From the NCBI GenBank assembly GCA_022712845.1, contig JAFLJV010000175.1, positions 1 to 6,862 of the forward strand: a DNA stretch of 6,862 nt, written 5' to 3'. Numbering within the stretch: the first letter of the stretch is position 1; every line of letters begins with the position of its first letter. Positions 1 through 6,245 of this stretch are shown here, piece after piece. Both the position numbers and the translations under genes were made by a program. The notes below the pieces were generated by a model that was not told the DNA's origin, made no database searches, and saw only the letters and a program-made list of their open reading frames with translations. Origin of the DNA: Sulfurimonas sp. GTDB lineage: Bacteria > Campylobacterota > Campylobacteria > Campylobacterales > Sulfurimonadaceae.

Positions 1-2
1 GC

Positions 3-1367
3 ATCTACAGAGAATACGACATCAGAGGGATTTTTGAAAAAGAGTTAAATGAGCAAAGTGTTGTTCGTATAGGTTATGCATTGGCTTCTAAGATTAGTGG
101 CGAGTATGTAGCTGTTGGTTACGATGCTAGAAGTCATTCGCCTATTCTTTTTGAGTATCTTGTTCATGGACTTAATGCTGGTGGTAAAAAAATTCTTGGG
201 ATGGGGCTTGTTCCAACTCCTGTGAATTATTTTACAAACTATCAAGAGTGGGCAGTAGATGGTATTAGTATAACTCCATCTGCTTCTATTATGATTACAG
301 GTTCACATAACCCTAGTGAATACAATGGTTTTAAAATTACTATAGATAAAGCTCCATTTTTTAGTGAAGATATTTATGCTCTTGGTCGTGAATGTGAAAG
401 TATGGAATTTCCAACTAAAGTAGAGCGTGATGTAACTGAGATAGATGCAAACACTAGGTACATAGACTTTTTAGTAAATGAATTTCAACACTTAAAAGCG
501 ATGGATACAAACATAGTTTATGATTGTGGGAATGGTGTAGCTGGTGTTGTAACTGAAGATATTTTCTCAAAACTTGAGTTAAAAACTAGAGGGATTTATG
601 TTGAGCCTGATGGAACTTTTCCAAATCATCATCCAGACCCATCAGTTGAACACAACCTTATAGATGTTAAAAAACTTTTAGCAGATGGTGGAGATATAGC
701 TTTTGCATACGATGGTGATGCTGATAGAATCGCAGTTTTAACTCATAAGAACAATATAAAAGGCGATATGATGGCTCTTTTATACTCTATGAAGATGGAT
801 AAACCAACTGTAATCGGTGAAGTTAAATGCTCCCAAGTTATGTACGATGAGTTAACTAAGCGTGGATGTAAAGCTATTATGTACAAAACTGGTCATTCAA
901 ACTTAAAAGTAAAGATGAAAGAAACAGGTGCAGAGCTTGCTTGTGAAGTGAGCGGACATATATTTTTCAAACATCGTTATTTTGGTTATGATGATGCAAT
1001 ATATGCAACTCTTAGAATGTTAGAACTTATCTATGATGGAATTGATTTAGATGCAGAACTTGCAGAACTTCCACATGTTTTCTCTACTGAAGAGATAAAA
1101 GTAGAGACTACAGAAGAAGAAAAATTTAAAATTATTGATAGAGTTAAAGTACTTTTACAAAACCCACCAAAAAGCTTTCCAACTATAAAAGATATCATTG
1201 ATGTAGATGGTGTTCGTATCAATTTTGAGAATGGTTGGGGATTAGTTCGTGCGAGTAATACTACCCCTGTTTTAGTTACTAGATTTGAATCTACTATAAA
1301 AGAAAAAGCTATAGAATATGAAAAAGCAATAAATGATTTAATTATGGAAGCTAAAAACTCTATATAA
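3..1367 (+). CDS. algC: Phosphomannomutase/phosphoglucomutase, 5' end cut by window edge
   Basis: This cytoplasmic alpha-D-phosphohexomutase interconverts the 1- and 6-phosphates of mannose or glucose, supplying sugar nucleotides for surface polysaccharide. The frame is open from base 3 and begins IYREYDIRGIF, the usual N-terminus of the family. A TTG at 81 is therefore not the real start, and only a few residues are missing. About 454 residues are visible, against roughly 455-465 in the family. Numbered from base 3, the phosphoserine loop TGSHNP is at 99-104 (Ser101), the Mg-binding loop DGDADR at 237-242, the sugar-specificity loop EVSGH at 315-319, and the phosphate-binding loop RASNTTP at 416-422. 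All active-site loops are intact. The TGSHNP and SGHIFFKHRYFG forms fit the AlgC/ManB dual-specificity branch better than glucosamine mutase (GlmM). The symbol could equally be manB or pmm. The upstream context is outside the window. Confidence 0.95.
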   Translation: MYREYDIRGIFEKELNEQSVVRIGYALASKISGEYVAVGYDARSHSPILFEYLVHGLNAGGKKILGMGLVPTPVNYFTNYQEWAVDGISITPSASIMITGSHNPSEYNGFKITIDKAPFFSEDIYALGRECESMEFPTKVERDVTEIDANTRYIDFLVNEFQHLKAMDTNIVYDCGNGVAGVVTEDIFSKLELKTRGIYVEPDGTFPNHHPDPSVEHNLIDVKKLLADGGDIAFAYDGDADRIAVLTHKNNIKGDMMALLYSMKMDKPTVIGEVKCSQVMYDELTKRGCKAIMYKTGHSNLKVKMKETGAELACEVSGHIFFKHRYFGYDDAIYATLRMLELIYDGIDLDAELAELPHVFSTEEIKVETTEEEKFKIIDRVKVLLQNPPKSFPTIKDIIDVDGVRINFENGWGLVRASNTTPVLVTRFESTIKEKAIEYEKAINDLIMEAKNSI

Positions 1368-1389
1368 TATTAAATTTTATTTTATTGTA

Positions 1390-1398
1390 TGGTATAAA
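1390..1398 (+). promoter_or_regulatory. Candidate extended -10 promoter upstream of the DsrE remnant
   Basis: TGGTATAAA follows a T-rich stretch (1374-1388) and matches the extended -10 form TGnTATAAT, with one mismatch in the hexamer. It lies about 10 bases before the DsrE-family remnant opens. It may be the original promoter of that gene, left behind when the gene's 5' half was lost. No -35 box is evident, as is usual for sigma-70 promoters in Campylobacterota. Confidence 0.4.
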
Positions 1399-1407
1399 TT
1401 TAATTAA

Positions 1408-1602
1408 GTCGAAGATGATGAATTACAAAAACAATTAAAAATAGTTCAAAAAACAGGTGTAAAATTCAATGCTTGTGTTGTTTGTAGTGATGATTACGGT
1501 ATTTCAGATAAATTAAAAACTTTAGGTATTGAACTTATTCATGCAGGAGAGATGTTAACACAAGCACTTCAAAGTGATGATATTAAAGTTATCACATTTT
1601 AA
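1408..1602 (+). pseudogene. 3' remnant of a DsrE-family gene, N-terminal half missing
   Basis: A stop at 1405-1407 is followed by 64 open codons ending in TAA at 1600-1602. The only ATG in frame is near the 3' end, and no ribosome-binding site precedes a usable start. The product would contain GVKFNACVVCSDDYGI (17-32), LGIELIHAGEML (39-50) and the end QSDDIKVITF (55-64). This matches the C-terminal half of small DsrE-family proteins, which are about 110-120 residues and linked to sulfur handling or of unknown role. The typical N-terminal first strand and helix are absent. A CxxC pair (Cys23, Cys26) and good codon structure survive, which suggests a recent loss by deletion. I favour a broken gene. 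Translation from an unusual start cannot be excluded. The family call is from memory of the pattern. Confidence 0.65.
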
Positions 1603-1630
1603 GTACATTTAAATTCATTACTTGCATATT

Positions 1631-1662
1631 TTAATAACTTTTCAGCACTATTTTTGTATAAT
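1631..1662 (+). promoter_or_regulatory. Promoter of prs
   Basis: A perfect -10 hexamer TATAAT lies at 1657-1662, preceded by TTTTTG. This is the T-run plus G typical of sigma-70 promoters in Campylobacterota. Transcription would begin near 1669, giving a leader of about 25 bases to the prs ATG. The segment back to TTAATAAC at 1631 resembles the lepA promoter at 3611-3643 well beyond the -10 box, as described in the findings. Confidence 0.7.
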
Positions 1663-1693
1663 TGCACATTAATTTATCCAAGAAGGTATCCCA

Positions 1694-2620
1694 ATGCGCG
1701 GTTATAAAATTTTTGCAGGTACTGCAAGTATAGATTTTGCAAAAGAGATTTGTAAAGTTCTAGATGTCCCTCTAGCTAAAGCTGAAACAAAGACATTTAG
1801 TGATGGTGAAATTTCAGTTCAAATTGCTGAGAGTGTTCGTGGTCGTGATGTATTTATAGTTCAATCAACAGGTGCTCCATCAAATAATAACTTAATGGAA
1901 CTCCTTATTATGACAGATGCTCTTCGACGTTCATCTGCTCAGAGTATTACTGCTGTTGTTCCTTACTATGGGTATGCAAGACAAGATAGAAAAGCTGCTC
2001 CTCGTGTGCCTATTACAGCAAGACTTGTTGCTGATATGTATGAAACTGCTGGAATAGACAGAGTTGTAACAATGGATTTACATGCTGGTCAAATTCAAGG
2101 TTTTTTCAATATTCCTGTTGATAATCTTTATGGTTCAATAACTTTTGAACAGTATATAAAAAGTAAAAACCTTAAAAACCCAATTATCGCTTCTCCAGAT
2201 ATTGGTGGTGTCGCAAGAGCTAGATATTTTGCAAAAAGAATGGGTTTGGAGATGGTTATAGTTGATAAGCGTCGTGAAAAAGCAAACGAAAGTGAAGTGA
2301 TGAATATTATCGGTGATGTTAAAGGTTATGATGTAATTATGATTGATGATATGGTTGATACTGCTGGAACTATGGTTAAAGCCGCAACTGCACTTAAAAA
2401 TAATGGTGCTTCGTCAGTTATGGCTTGTGCAACTCACGCTGTTCTTAGTGGAAATGCGTATGAAAATCTAAAAAACAATGAACTTGATGAGCTAATTGTA
2501 ACAAATACACTAGACTCTAAACAACATGAAAAAATCAAAGTACTAACAGTAGCCCCACTTTTTGCAGAGGTAATTCGTCGTGTTTATCATAATGAAAGTG
2601 TTAACTCACTTTTTGCATAA
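1694..2620 (+). CDS. prs: Ribose-phosphate pyrophosphokinase (PRPP synthase)
   Basis: Prs makes PRPP from ribose 5-phosphate and ATP, feeding purine, pyrimidine, NAD, histidine and tryptophan synthesis in the cytoplasm. The 308 residues are normal length for the bacterial class I enzyme. Visible motifs are FSDGE (35-39), the ATP-site segment YYGYARQDRK (91-100), MDLHAGQIQGFF with the catalytic-site His (127-138), the flexible catalytic loop DKRREKANE (191-199) and the PRPP/ribose-phosphate loop DDMVDTAGT (218-226). All key residues are present. The ATG is supported by AGAAGG at 1681-1686, seven bases upstream. Arginine is often encoded by CGT, unlike in the orphan gene that follows, which fits high expression. 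The gene has its own promoter and nearly 200 AT-rich bases after it, so it is probably monocistronic. Confidence 0.98.
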   Translation: MRGYKIFAGTASIDFAKEICKVLDVPLAKAETKTFSDGEISVQIAESVRGRDVFIVQSTGAPSNNNLMELLIMTDALRRSSAQSITAVVPYYGYARQDRKAAPRVPITARLVADMYETAGIDRVVTMDLHAGQIQGFFNIPVDNLYGSITFEQYIKSKNLKNPIIASPDIGGVARARYFAKRMGLEMVIVDKRREKANESEVMNIIGDVKGYDVIMIDDMVDTAGTMVKAATALKNNGASSVMACATHAVLSGNAYENLKNNELDELIVTNTLDSKQHEKIKVLTVAPLFAEVIRRVYHNESVNSLFA

Positions 2621-2633
2621 ACAATAACTTTAT

Positions 2634-2696
2634 CTTCAACTTGAAGTTGTAAATATTTTACAGCTTTAACTTCTTTCTATGAATTACTTTAAGTAA
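2634..2696. repeat. Short overlapping palindromes downstream of prs
   Basis: Two 13-base odd palindromes overlap here: CTTCAACTTGAAG (2634-2646) and CAACTTGAAGTTG (2637-2649). A third, TTACTTTAAGTAA, lies at 2684-2696. As RNA each gives only about five pairs with a three-base loop, and none is followed by a clean U-tract, so they are poor terminators. They could be operator-like sites or chance in AT-rich DNA. Nothing else is clear in 2621-2750. Confidence 0.2.
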
Positions 2697-2752
2697 CATT
2701 ATATTTATTTATATAAACTGTTTAAAAATAAAACTTTATTTTATTCTTTATT

Positions 2753-2769
2753 AAGTTTTATTATATAAA
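2753..2769 (+). promoter_or_regulatory. Possible weak promoter of the orphan gene
   Basis: A T-rich stretch leads into TATATAAA (2762-2769), which could serve as a -10 element about 55 bases before the next start codon. The whole stretch 2695-2810 is so AT-rich that such matches are expected by chance. This is a candidate only, and no -35 box or operator is recognisable. Confidence 0.25.
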
Positions 2770-2822
2770 ACTATTTTCTATTTATCTGTCAAAAAATAAA
2801 TAATAAAAAAAGGATTTAATAT

Positions 2823-3488
2823 ATGTCAAGTATAGTACTTAAACAATGTTTTATGAAACATAATGCAAATAGATATTACAGAAGAAATTCTGAAGATGTC
2901 GTTATTGGAACAATTGGTGAAAAAAGATCACCAATATTTGGGTGTAATTATATTGAAGCGGAAAGAGAATTATCTCCTACAAAAATTGGAGAGGTTGACT
3001 CAGATGTTTATGATATTGATACAATAAAAACAAAAGGTTCTAACTTAAACTTAAACTTAAGCGTTATTGTTCAAGGTGCCCCTGTTAACCTTACAGCAGC
3101 TAATATTAATGCAACAGTTAAAAAAGCAAAATTAAAACTTGTAAAATTTCATGTTAATAATGGAGATATGCTAGACGCTATTAATAACTCTAAAACAAGA
3201 AGAAAGCAATTGAAATTATGGGGTAAGAAAGCTAGAGTAGTACATGAAATATTTGTTGTTATGGAAGCTAAATTATCAGAAAAATTTAATAACAAATTTA
3301 ATTTAGACCTATCTATAGGCGTTAAAGGTATGGAAATAGAAATTGGTGGTTCAACCTCTAGTGATAAAATGACAACTATAACATTATCTGAGGGTACTTG
3401 TTTTGCATACTCTTTACTTAAAGTAAAATGGAATAAGAAAAAAACAGAAGTAATAGACTTAGACGATGATCCATGGGGTATAGGCTAA
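2823..3488 (+). CDS. Unrecognised 221-residue protein, possible gasdermin-like fold
   Basis: I do not recognise this family with certainty. The start is supported by AGGA (2811-2814) eight bases before the ATG. There is no signal peptide or transmembrane helix. The N-terminus has a cysteine at position 9 (the others are 41 and 193) and the C-terminus is acidic (IDLDDDPWGIG). The second half looks like strands at 74-90 and 97-111, a basic helix at about 114-133, then strands at 137-152, 157-172 and 192-204. RVVHEIFVVMEA (138-149) and GTCFAYSLLKVKW (191-203) resemble the VYVVTEV and GSTLAFRVAQL segments of the gasdermin N-domain, at about the right spacing. That is an inference from pattern only. 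Bacterial gasdermins usually sit beside a protease gene, and none is here. All eight arginines are AGA. SNLNLNLS (73-80) is encoded by three direct AACTTA repeats (3042-3059). The gene sits alone between two housekeeping genes and may be an accessory insertion. Confidence 0.85.
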   Translation: MSSIVLKQCFMKHNANRYYRRNSEDVVIGTIGEKRSPIFGCNYIEAERELSPTKIGEVDSDVYDIDTIKTKGSNLNLNLSVIVQGAPVNLTAANINATVKKAKLKLVKFHVNNGDMLDAINNSKTRRKQLKLWGKKARVVHEIFVVMEAKLSEKFNNKFNLDLSIGVKGMEIEIGGSTSSDKMTTITLSEGTCFAYSLLKVKWNKKKTEVIDLDDDPWGIG

Positions 3489-3518
3489 ATCTATACTAAT
3501 ATATTATAAACTCAAATA

Positions 3519-3550
3519 ATAGAAATACTTATTAAATTAAGTATTTCTAT
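3519..3550. terminator. Strong hairpin after the orphan gene, terminator-like
   Basis: ATAGAAATACTTA (3519-3531) pairs perfectly with TAAGTATTTCTAT (3538-3550), giving a 13-bp stem with a six-base loop (TTAAAT). It begins about 30 bases after the orphan gene's stop. It is AT-rich and lacks a clear run of T on its 3' side, so it is not a classic intrinsic terminator. It could still end transcripts or protect a 3' end. A binding site for a dimeric protein is the alternative. Confidence 0.5.
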
Positions 3551-3610
3551 CTAGATTACTTCATTTTAAATATAACCAATAAACTTATCATTGTTTTTTA
3601 GATAAATAGC

Positions 3611-3643
3611 TTAACAACTCTATCAGAACATTTTTTGTATAAT
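3611..3643 (+). promoter_or_regulatory. Promoter of lepA
   Basis: A TATAAT hexamer at 3638-3643 follows TTTTTTG, as at prs. Transcription would start near 3650, about 25 bases before the lepA start. The upstream part (TTAACAAC at 3611, TCAG at 3623) matches the prs promoter with few differences. Confidence 0.7.
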
Positions 3644-3674
3644 CCCATAATTATTTCTAAATAGGACAAATTTT

Positions 3675-5465
3675 TTGAAAAATATTAGAAACTTTTCTAT
3701 TATCGCGCATATTGACCATGGTAAAAGTACTTTGGCTGATCGTATTATCCAAGAGTGTGGCTCTGTAAGTGATCGTGAGATGGGTACTCAGATGATGGAT
3801 ACTATGGATATCGAACAAGAACGTGGGATTACCATCAAGGCTCAAAGTGTTAGACTTGACTATGTAAAAGATGGTGAGCATTATATACTAAATCTTATAG
3901 ATACACCAGGTCATGTTGATTTCTCTTATGAGGTTAGCAAATCATTAGCTTCTAGCGATGGCGCCCTTCTTATTGTGGATGCGGCTCAAGGTGTAGAAGC
4001 TCAAACAATTGCAAATGTTTATTTAGCTGTTGATAATGACCTTGAACTTATCCCAGTTATTAACAAAATCGACTTGCCAGCAGCTGACCCTGATAAAGTG
4101 GCAGATGAAATTGAGACAAGTATCGGAATTGATGCTACTGATGCGTGTTTAGTGTCTGCAAAAACGGGTGTTGGTATTCGTGAACTTATAGACTCTATAG
4201 TTGAGCGTATTCCTGCACCAGTTGGAAATCCTAATGAGACTACTAAAGCTATCATTTATGACTCTTGGTTTGATCAATATCTTGGTGCCTTAGCCTTGGT
4301 GCGTGTTTTTGATGGAGAGATAAAGAAAAATCAAAATATTAAACTTATGAGCAACGGTGAAGAGCATCAAGTTCTTGACTTAATGTATCCACATCCACTT
4401 AAAAAAATTAAAACTCCAACTATTAAATGTGGTGAGATAGGTATAGTTGTTCTTGGTCTTAAAGAGGTAAGAGTAATTAATGTTGGTGATACAATTACTG
4501 ATGCTAAAAATCCTGCTCTGGAGCCTGTTGGAAAGTATGAACCAGCTAAACCATTTGTATTTGCTGGAATTTTTCCAATAGATACAGACAAGTTCGAAGA
4601 CTTAAGAGATGCACTAGATAAACTAAAACTAAATGATTCTTCTCTTTCTTATGAGCCAGAGACTTCTGTAGCACTTGGCTTTGGCTTTCGTGTTGGTTTC
4701 CTTGGTATGCTTCACATGGAGGTTGTAAAAGAGCGTTTAGAAAGAGAGTTTAATCTTGACCTAATTGCTTCTGCACCTTCAGTTATTTATAATGTATATT
4801 TAAATAATGGTGACTTTGTAAATGTTCAAAATCCATCAGAACTTCCCGAAATTAATAGAATAGACAGAATAGAAGAACCTTATGTAAGAGCGACAGTAAT
4901 TACTCCAAGTGAATACCTTGGAAATATTATAACTCTTTTGATTAATAAGCGTGGTGCACAAACTAAAATGACTTATCTTAATGAAGATAGAGTTATGCTT
5001 GAGTATGAAGTACCAATGAATGAGATAGTCATGGATTTTTATGATACTCTAAAGTCAATTTCTAAAGGTTATGCTTCATTTGATTATGAGCCTATTGGTT
5101 TTAGAGAAGGTGATCTTGTTAAACTAGATATTAAAGTAGCAGGAGAAGCTGTAGATGCACTAAGTATCGTTGTTCCACGAACACAAGCTCTATCACGCGG
5201 TCGTATTTTAGTTAAAAATATGAAAGAGCAAATTCCAAGACAACTTTTTGAAGTTGCTGTTCAAGCCTCACTTGGCTCTCAAATCATTGCTCGCGAAACT
5301 GTAAAATCTATGGGTAAAAATGTTACTGCAAAATGTTATGGTGGAGATATTACTCGTAAAAGAAAACTCTTAGAAAAACAAAAAGCTGGTAAAAAAAGAA
5401 TGAAGTCTATCGGTAAAGTACAACTTCCTCAAGAAGCATTTATGTCAGTTTTAAAGATGGACTAA
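3675..5465 (+). CDS. lepA: Elongation factor 4 (LepA), ribosome-associated GTPase
   Basis: LepA is a translational GTPase that binds the ribosome and has been proposed to back-translocate stalled ribosomes or help 30S assembly. The 596 residues match the family length. The G motifs are AHIDHGKST (11-19), RGITIKAQ (50-57), DTPGH (76-80), NKID (130-133) and SAK (161-163). EF-G-like domains II, III and V follow, then the LepA-specific C-terminal domain, ending [13 protein letters not shown]. The start is TTG. It is supported by AGGA at 3663-3666 with eight bases of spacing, and by the conserved N-terminus [17 protein letters not shown]. The gene has its own promoter, and its stop lies directly before an odd spacer that repeats its C-terminal codons. 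Nothing suggests damage to the gene. Confidence 0.98.
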   Translation: MKNIRNFSIIAHIDHGKSTLADRIIQECGSVSDREMGTQMMDTMDIEQERGITIKAQSVRLDYVKDGEHYILNLIDTPGHVDFSYEVSKSLASSDGALLIVDAAQGVEAQTIANVYLAVDNDLELIPVINKIDLPAADPDKVADEIETSIGIDATDACLVSAKTGVGIRELIDSIVERIPAPVGNPNETTKAIIYDSWFDQYLGALALVRVFDGEIKKNQNIKLMSNGEEHQVLDLMYPHPLKKIKTPTIKCGEIGIVVLGLKEVRVINVGDTITDAKNPALEPVGKYEPAKPFVFAGIFPIDTDKFEDLRDALDKLKLNDSSLSYEPETSVALGFGFRVGFLGMLHMEVVKERLEREFNLDLIASAPSVIYNVYLNNGDFVNVQNPSELPEINRIDRIEEPYVRATVITPSEYLGNIITLLINKRGAQTKMTYLNEDRVMLEYEVPMNEIVMDFYDTLKSISKGYASFDYEPIGFREGDLVKLDIKVAGEAVDALSIVVPRTQALSRGRILVKNMKEQIPRQLFEVAVQASLGSQIIARETVKSMGKNVTAKCYGGDITRKRKLLEKQKAGKKRMKSIGKVQLPQEAFMSVLKMD

Positions 5466-5466
5466 T

Positions 5467-5589
5467 ATGTTTGTAAATGCTTCTCTTTGCGATAGCAATA
5501 GCTTGAGTGAGAGGAATTGTAATTGGGACTTGTTCCAATTACAAGGAGACCATCAAATAGACCTTATGTCTGTACTTAAAATGGACTAG
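5467..5589 (+). CDS. 40-codon ORF ending in a copy of the LepA C-terminus
   Basis: An ATG one base after the lepA stop opens a 40-codon frame, shifted by one relative to lepA, that ends in TAG ten bases before comF. Its last seven residues, MSVLKMD (5566-5589), equal the LepA C-terminus. Five of the seven sense codons and the stop codon differ from lepA's at the DNA level. With one gap the likeness may extend back: LQGDHQIDL here against VQLPQEAF in LepA. The first 25 or so residues resemble nothing I know. I see no good ribosome-binding site, so translation would depend on coupling to lepA. By hand count the spacer is about 36% GC, close to coding DNA and well above the other intergenic regions. 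It may be a recombination scar with a divergent lepA tail rather than a real gene. Confidence 0.3.
   Translation: MFVNASLCDSNSLSERNCNWDLFQLQGDHQIDLMSVLKMD
5517..5544 (+). other. RNA hairpin in the lepA-comF spacer
   Basis: TTGTAATTGG (5517-5526) pairs perfectly with CCAATTACAA (5535-5544). A G-U and an A-U pair extend the stem to 12 pairs around a CTTG tetraloop (5529-5532). There is no T-run after it (GGAGACCATC follows), so it is unlikely to be an intrinsic terminator. It could be an mRNA processing or stability element between lepA and comF, or part of an inserted repeat. Confidence 0.5.
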
Positions 5590-5599
5590 AAGATAAACT

Positions 5600-6175
5600 A
5601 TGAAATGTATGATGTGTGAAGAGTTTTCACTTTCACACATTTGTCAAAACTGTCAAGAACTATTTTTACAACCTTCACTTTATAAAAGAAAAATCTCAAA
5701 TAATATTGAAGTTATCTCGTTTTATAAATATAAAGAGATAAAAAAACTACTTCATACCAAACATACGGACTTAGGTTTTTATATCTATACTATTCTTGCT
5801 AAAAACTCTTTAATTAAATTTGCATCAGAGTTTAAATTTGACTCACAAATTGTATCTATTGGAATTGATGATAATGTAAATAATGGCTACTCTCATACTG
5901 CTATATTAAATAATTCTCTAAAAAGTAAATATATAAAACCTAAGTTCAATAAACTAAGATCTAAAAATAGTATCTCTTACTCAGGAAAAAGTAAAGAGTT
6001 TAGAATCATGAATCCAAGAGATTTTCAAGTAAAAAATTTTAATGAAAGTGAGGTAATTTTAATAGATGATATTATTACAACAGGTTCAACTCTAAAGCAA
6101 GCCATACAAACTTTAAAACAAAATAATAAAGAAGTTCTTTTTTGCTTAACTTTAGCAGATGCTTCTTTAAAATAA
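5600..6175 (+). CDS. comF: ComF-family phosphoribosyltransferase-like protein
   Basis: ComF-family proteins are linked to natural DNA uptake: ComFC/ComF is needed for transformation in several bacteria. Their exact biochemical role is uncertain. The 191 residues start with a zinc-finger-like set of cysteines, CMMC (3-6) and CQNC (15-18). NGYSHTAILN (95-104) corresponds to the family's RGFNQAELLA segment. The PRPP-binding loop VILIDDIITTGST (152-164) is intact. The length is slightly under the usual 200-240. AGAAG at 5588-5592 is seven bases before the ATG and overlaps the stop of the small ORF upstream. No promoter is evident after lepA, so co-transcription with lepA is likely. Arginines are AGA, which suggests low expression compared with prs. 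Confidence 0.88.
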   Translation: MKCMMCEEFSLSHICQNCQELFLQPSLYKRKISNNIEVISFYKYKEIKKLLHTKHTDLGFYIYTILAKNSLIKFASEFKFDSQIVSIGIDDNVNNGYSHTAILNNSLKSKYIKPKFNKLRSKNSISYSGKSKEFRIMNPRDFQVKNFNESEVILIDDIITTGSTLKQAIQTLKQNNKEVLFCLTLADASLK

Positions 6176-6201
6176 TATGTCAGAATAATTTTATTTTACT
6201 G

Positions 6202-6237
6202 TATAATGTTTTTTATAATGTTTTTTATAATGTTTGG
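6202..6237 (+). promoter_or_regulatory. Three tandem 12-bp units, each with a -10 box
   Basis: TATAATGTTTTT occurs at 6202-6213 and 6214-6225, and as TATAATGTTTGG at 6226-6237. This gives three perfect TATAAT hexamers in phase every 12 bases. Only the first has the T-rich leader and preceding G (TTTTATTTTACTG) seen at the other promoters here, so it is the likeliest to work, with a start near 6213-6215. The third would start transcription inside the ribosome-binding site GGAGA (6236-6240). Copy number could change by slippage. Confidence 0.6.
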
Positions 6238-6245
6238 AGACTTCT

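Noticed and set aside
81..83. TTG as the start of the phosphohexomutase
   Set aside because: The frame is open upstream to base 3 and encodes the conserved IYREYDIRG N-terminus, so the true start is outside the window.
45..245. Reverse-strand open frame of 66 codons, and similar ones at 1031-1222, 3657-3881, 4019-4255 and 4367-4591
   Set aside because: Each lies antisense to a well-supported gene, shows no recognisable domain, and has the low-complexity composition of a shadow frame.
300..317. Gly instead of Ala in the phosphoserine loop (TGSHNP) as a possible defect
   Set aside because: The TGSHNP form occurs in the active AlgC-type enzymes, so this is normal for the branch.
2634..2649. 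Intrinsic terminator of prs
   Set aside because: The palindromes allow only about five pairs with a tiny loop, and no T-run follows.
3042..3059. AACTTA repeated three times as a phase-variable tract
   Set aside because: The unit is six bases, so slippage would only add or remove two residues (the LN pairs) and would not switch the gene off.
5466..5600. Reverse-strand coding in the lepA-comF spacer (a stretch reading LFDGLLVIGTSP)
   Set aside because: The frame degrades into Ser/Tyr-rich sequence, has no start signal and matches no known domain.
1694..6175. A functional PRPP operon linking prs with the ComF phosphoribosyltransferase fold
   Set aside because: The two genes are about 3 kb apart, with separate promoters and unrelated genes between them.
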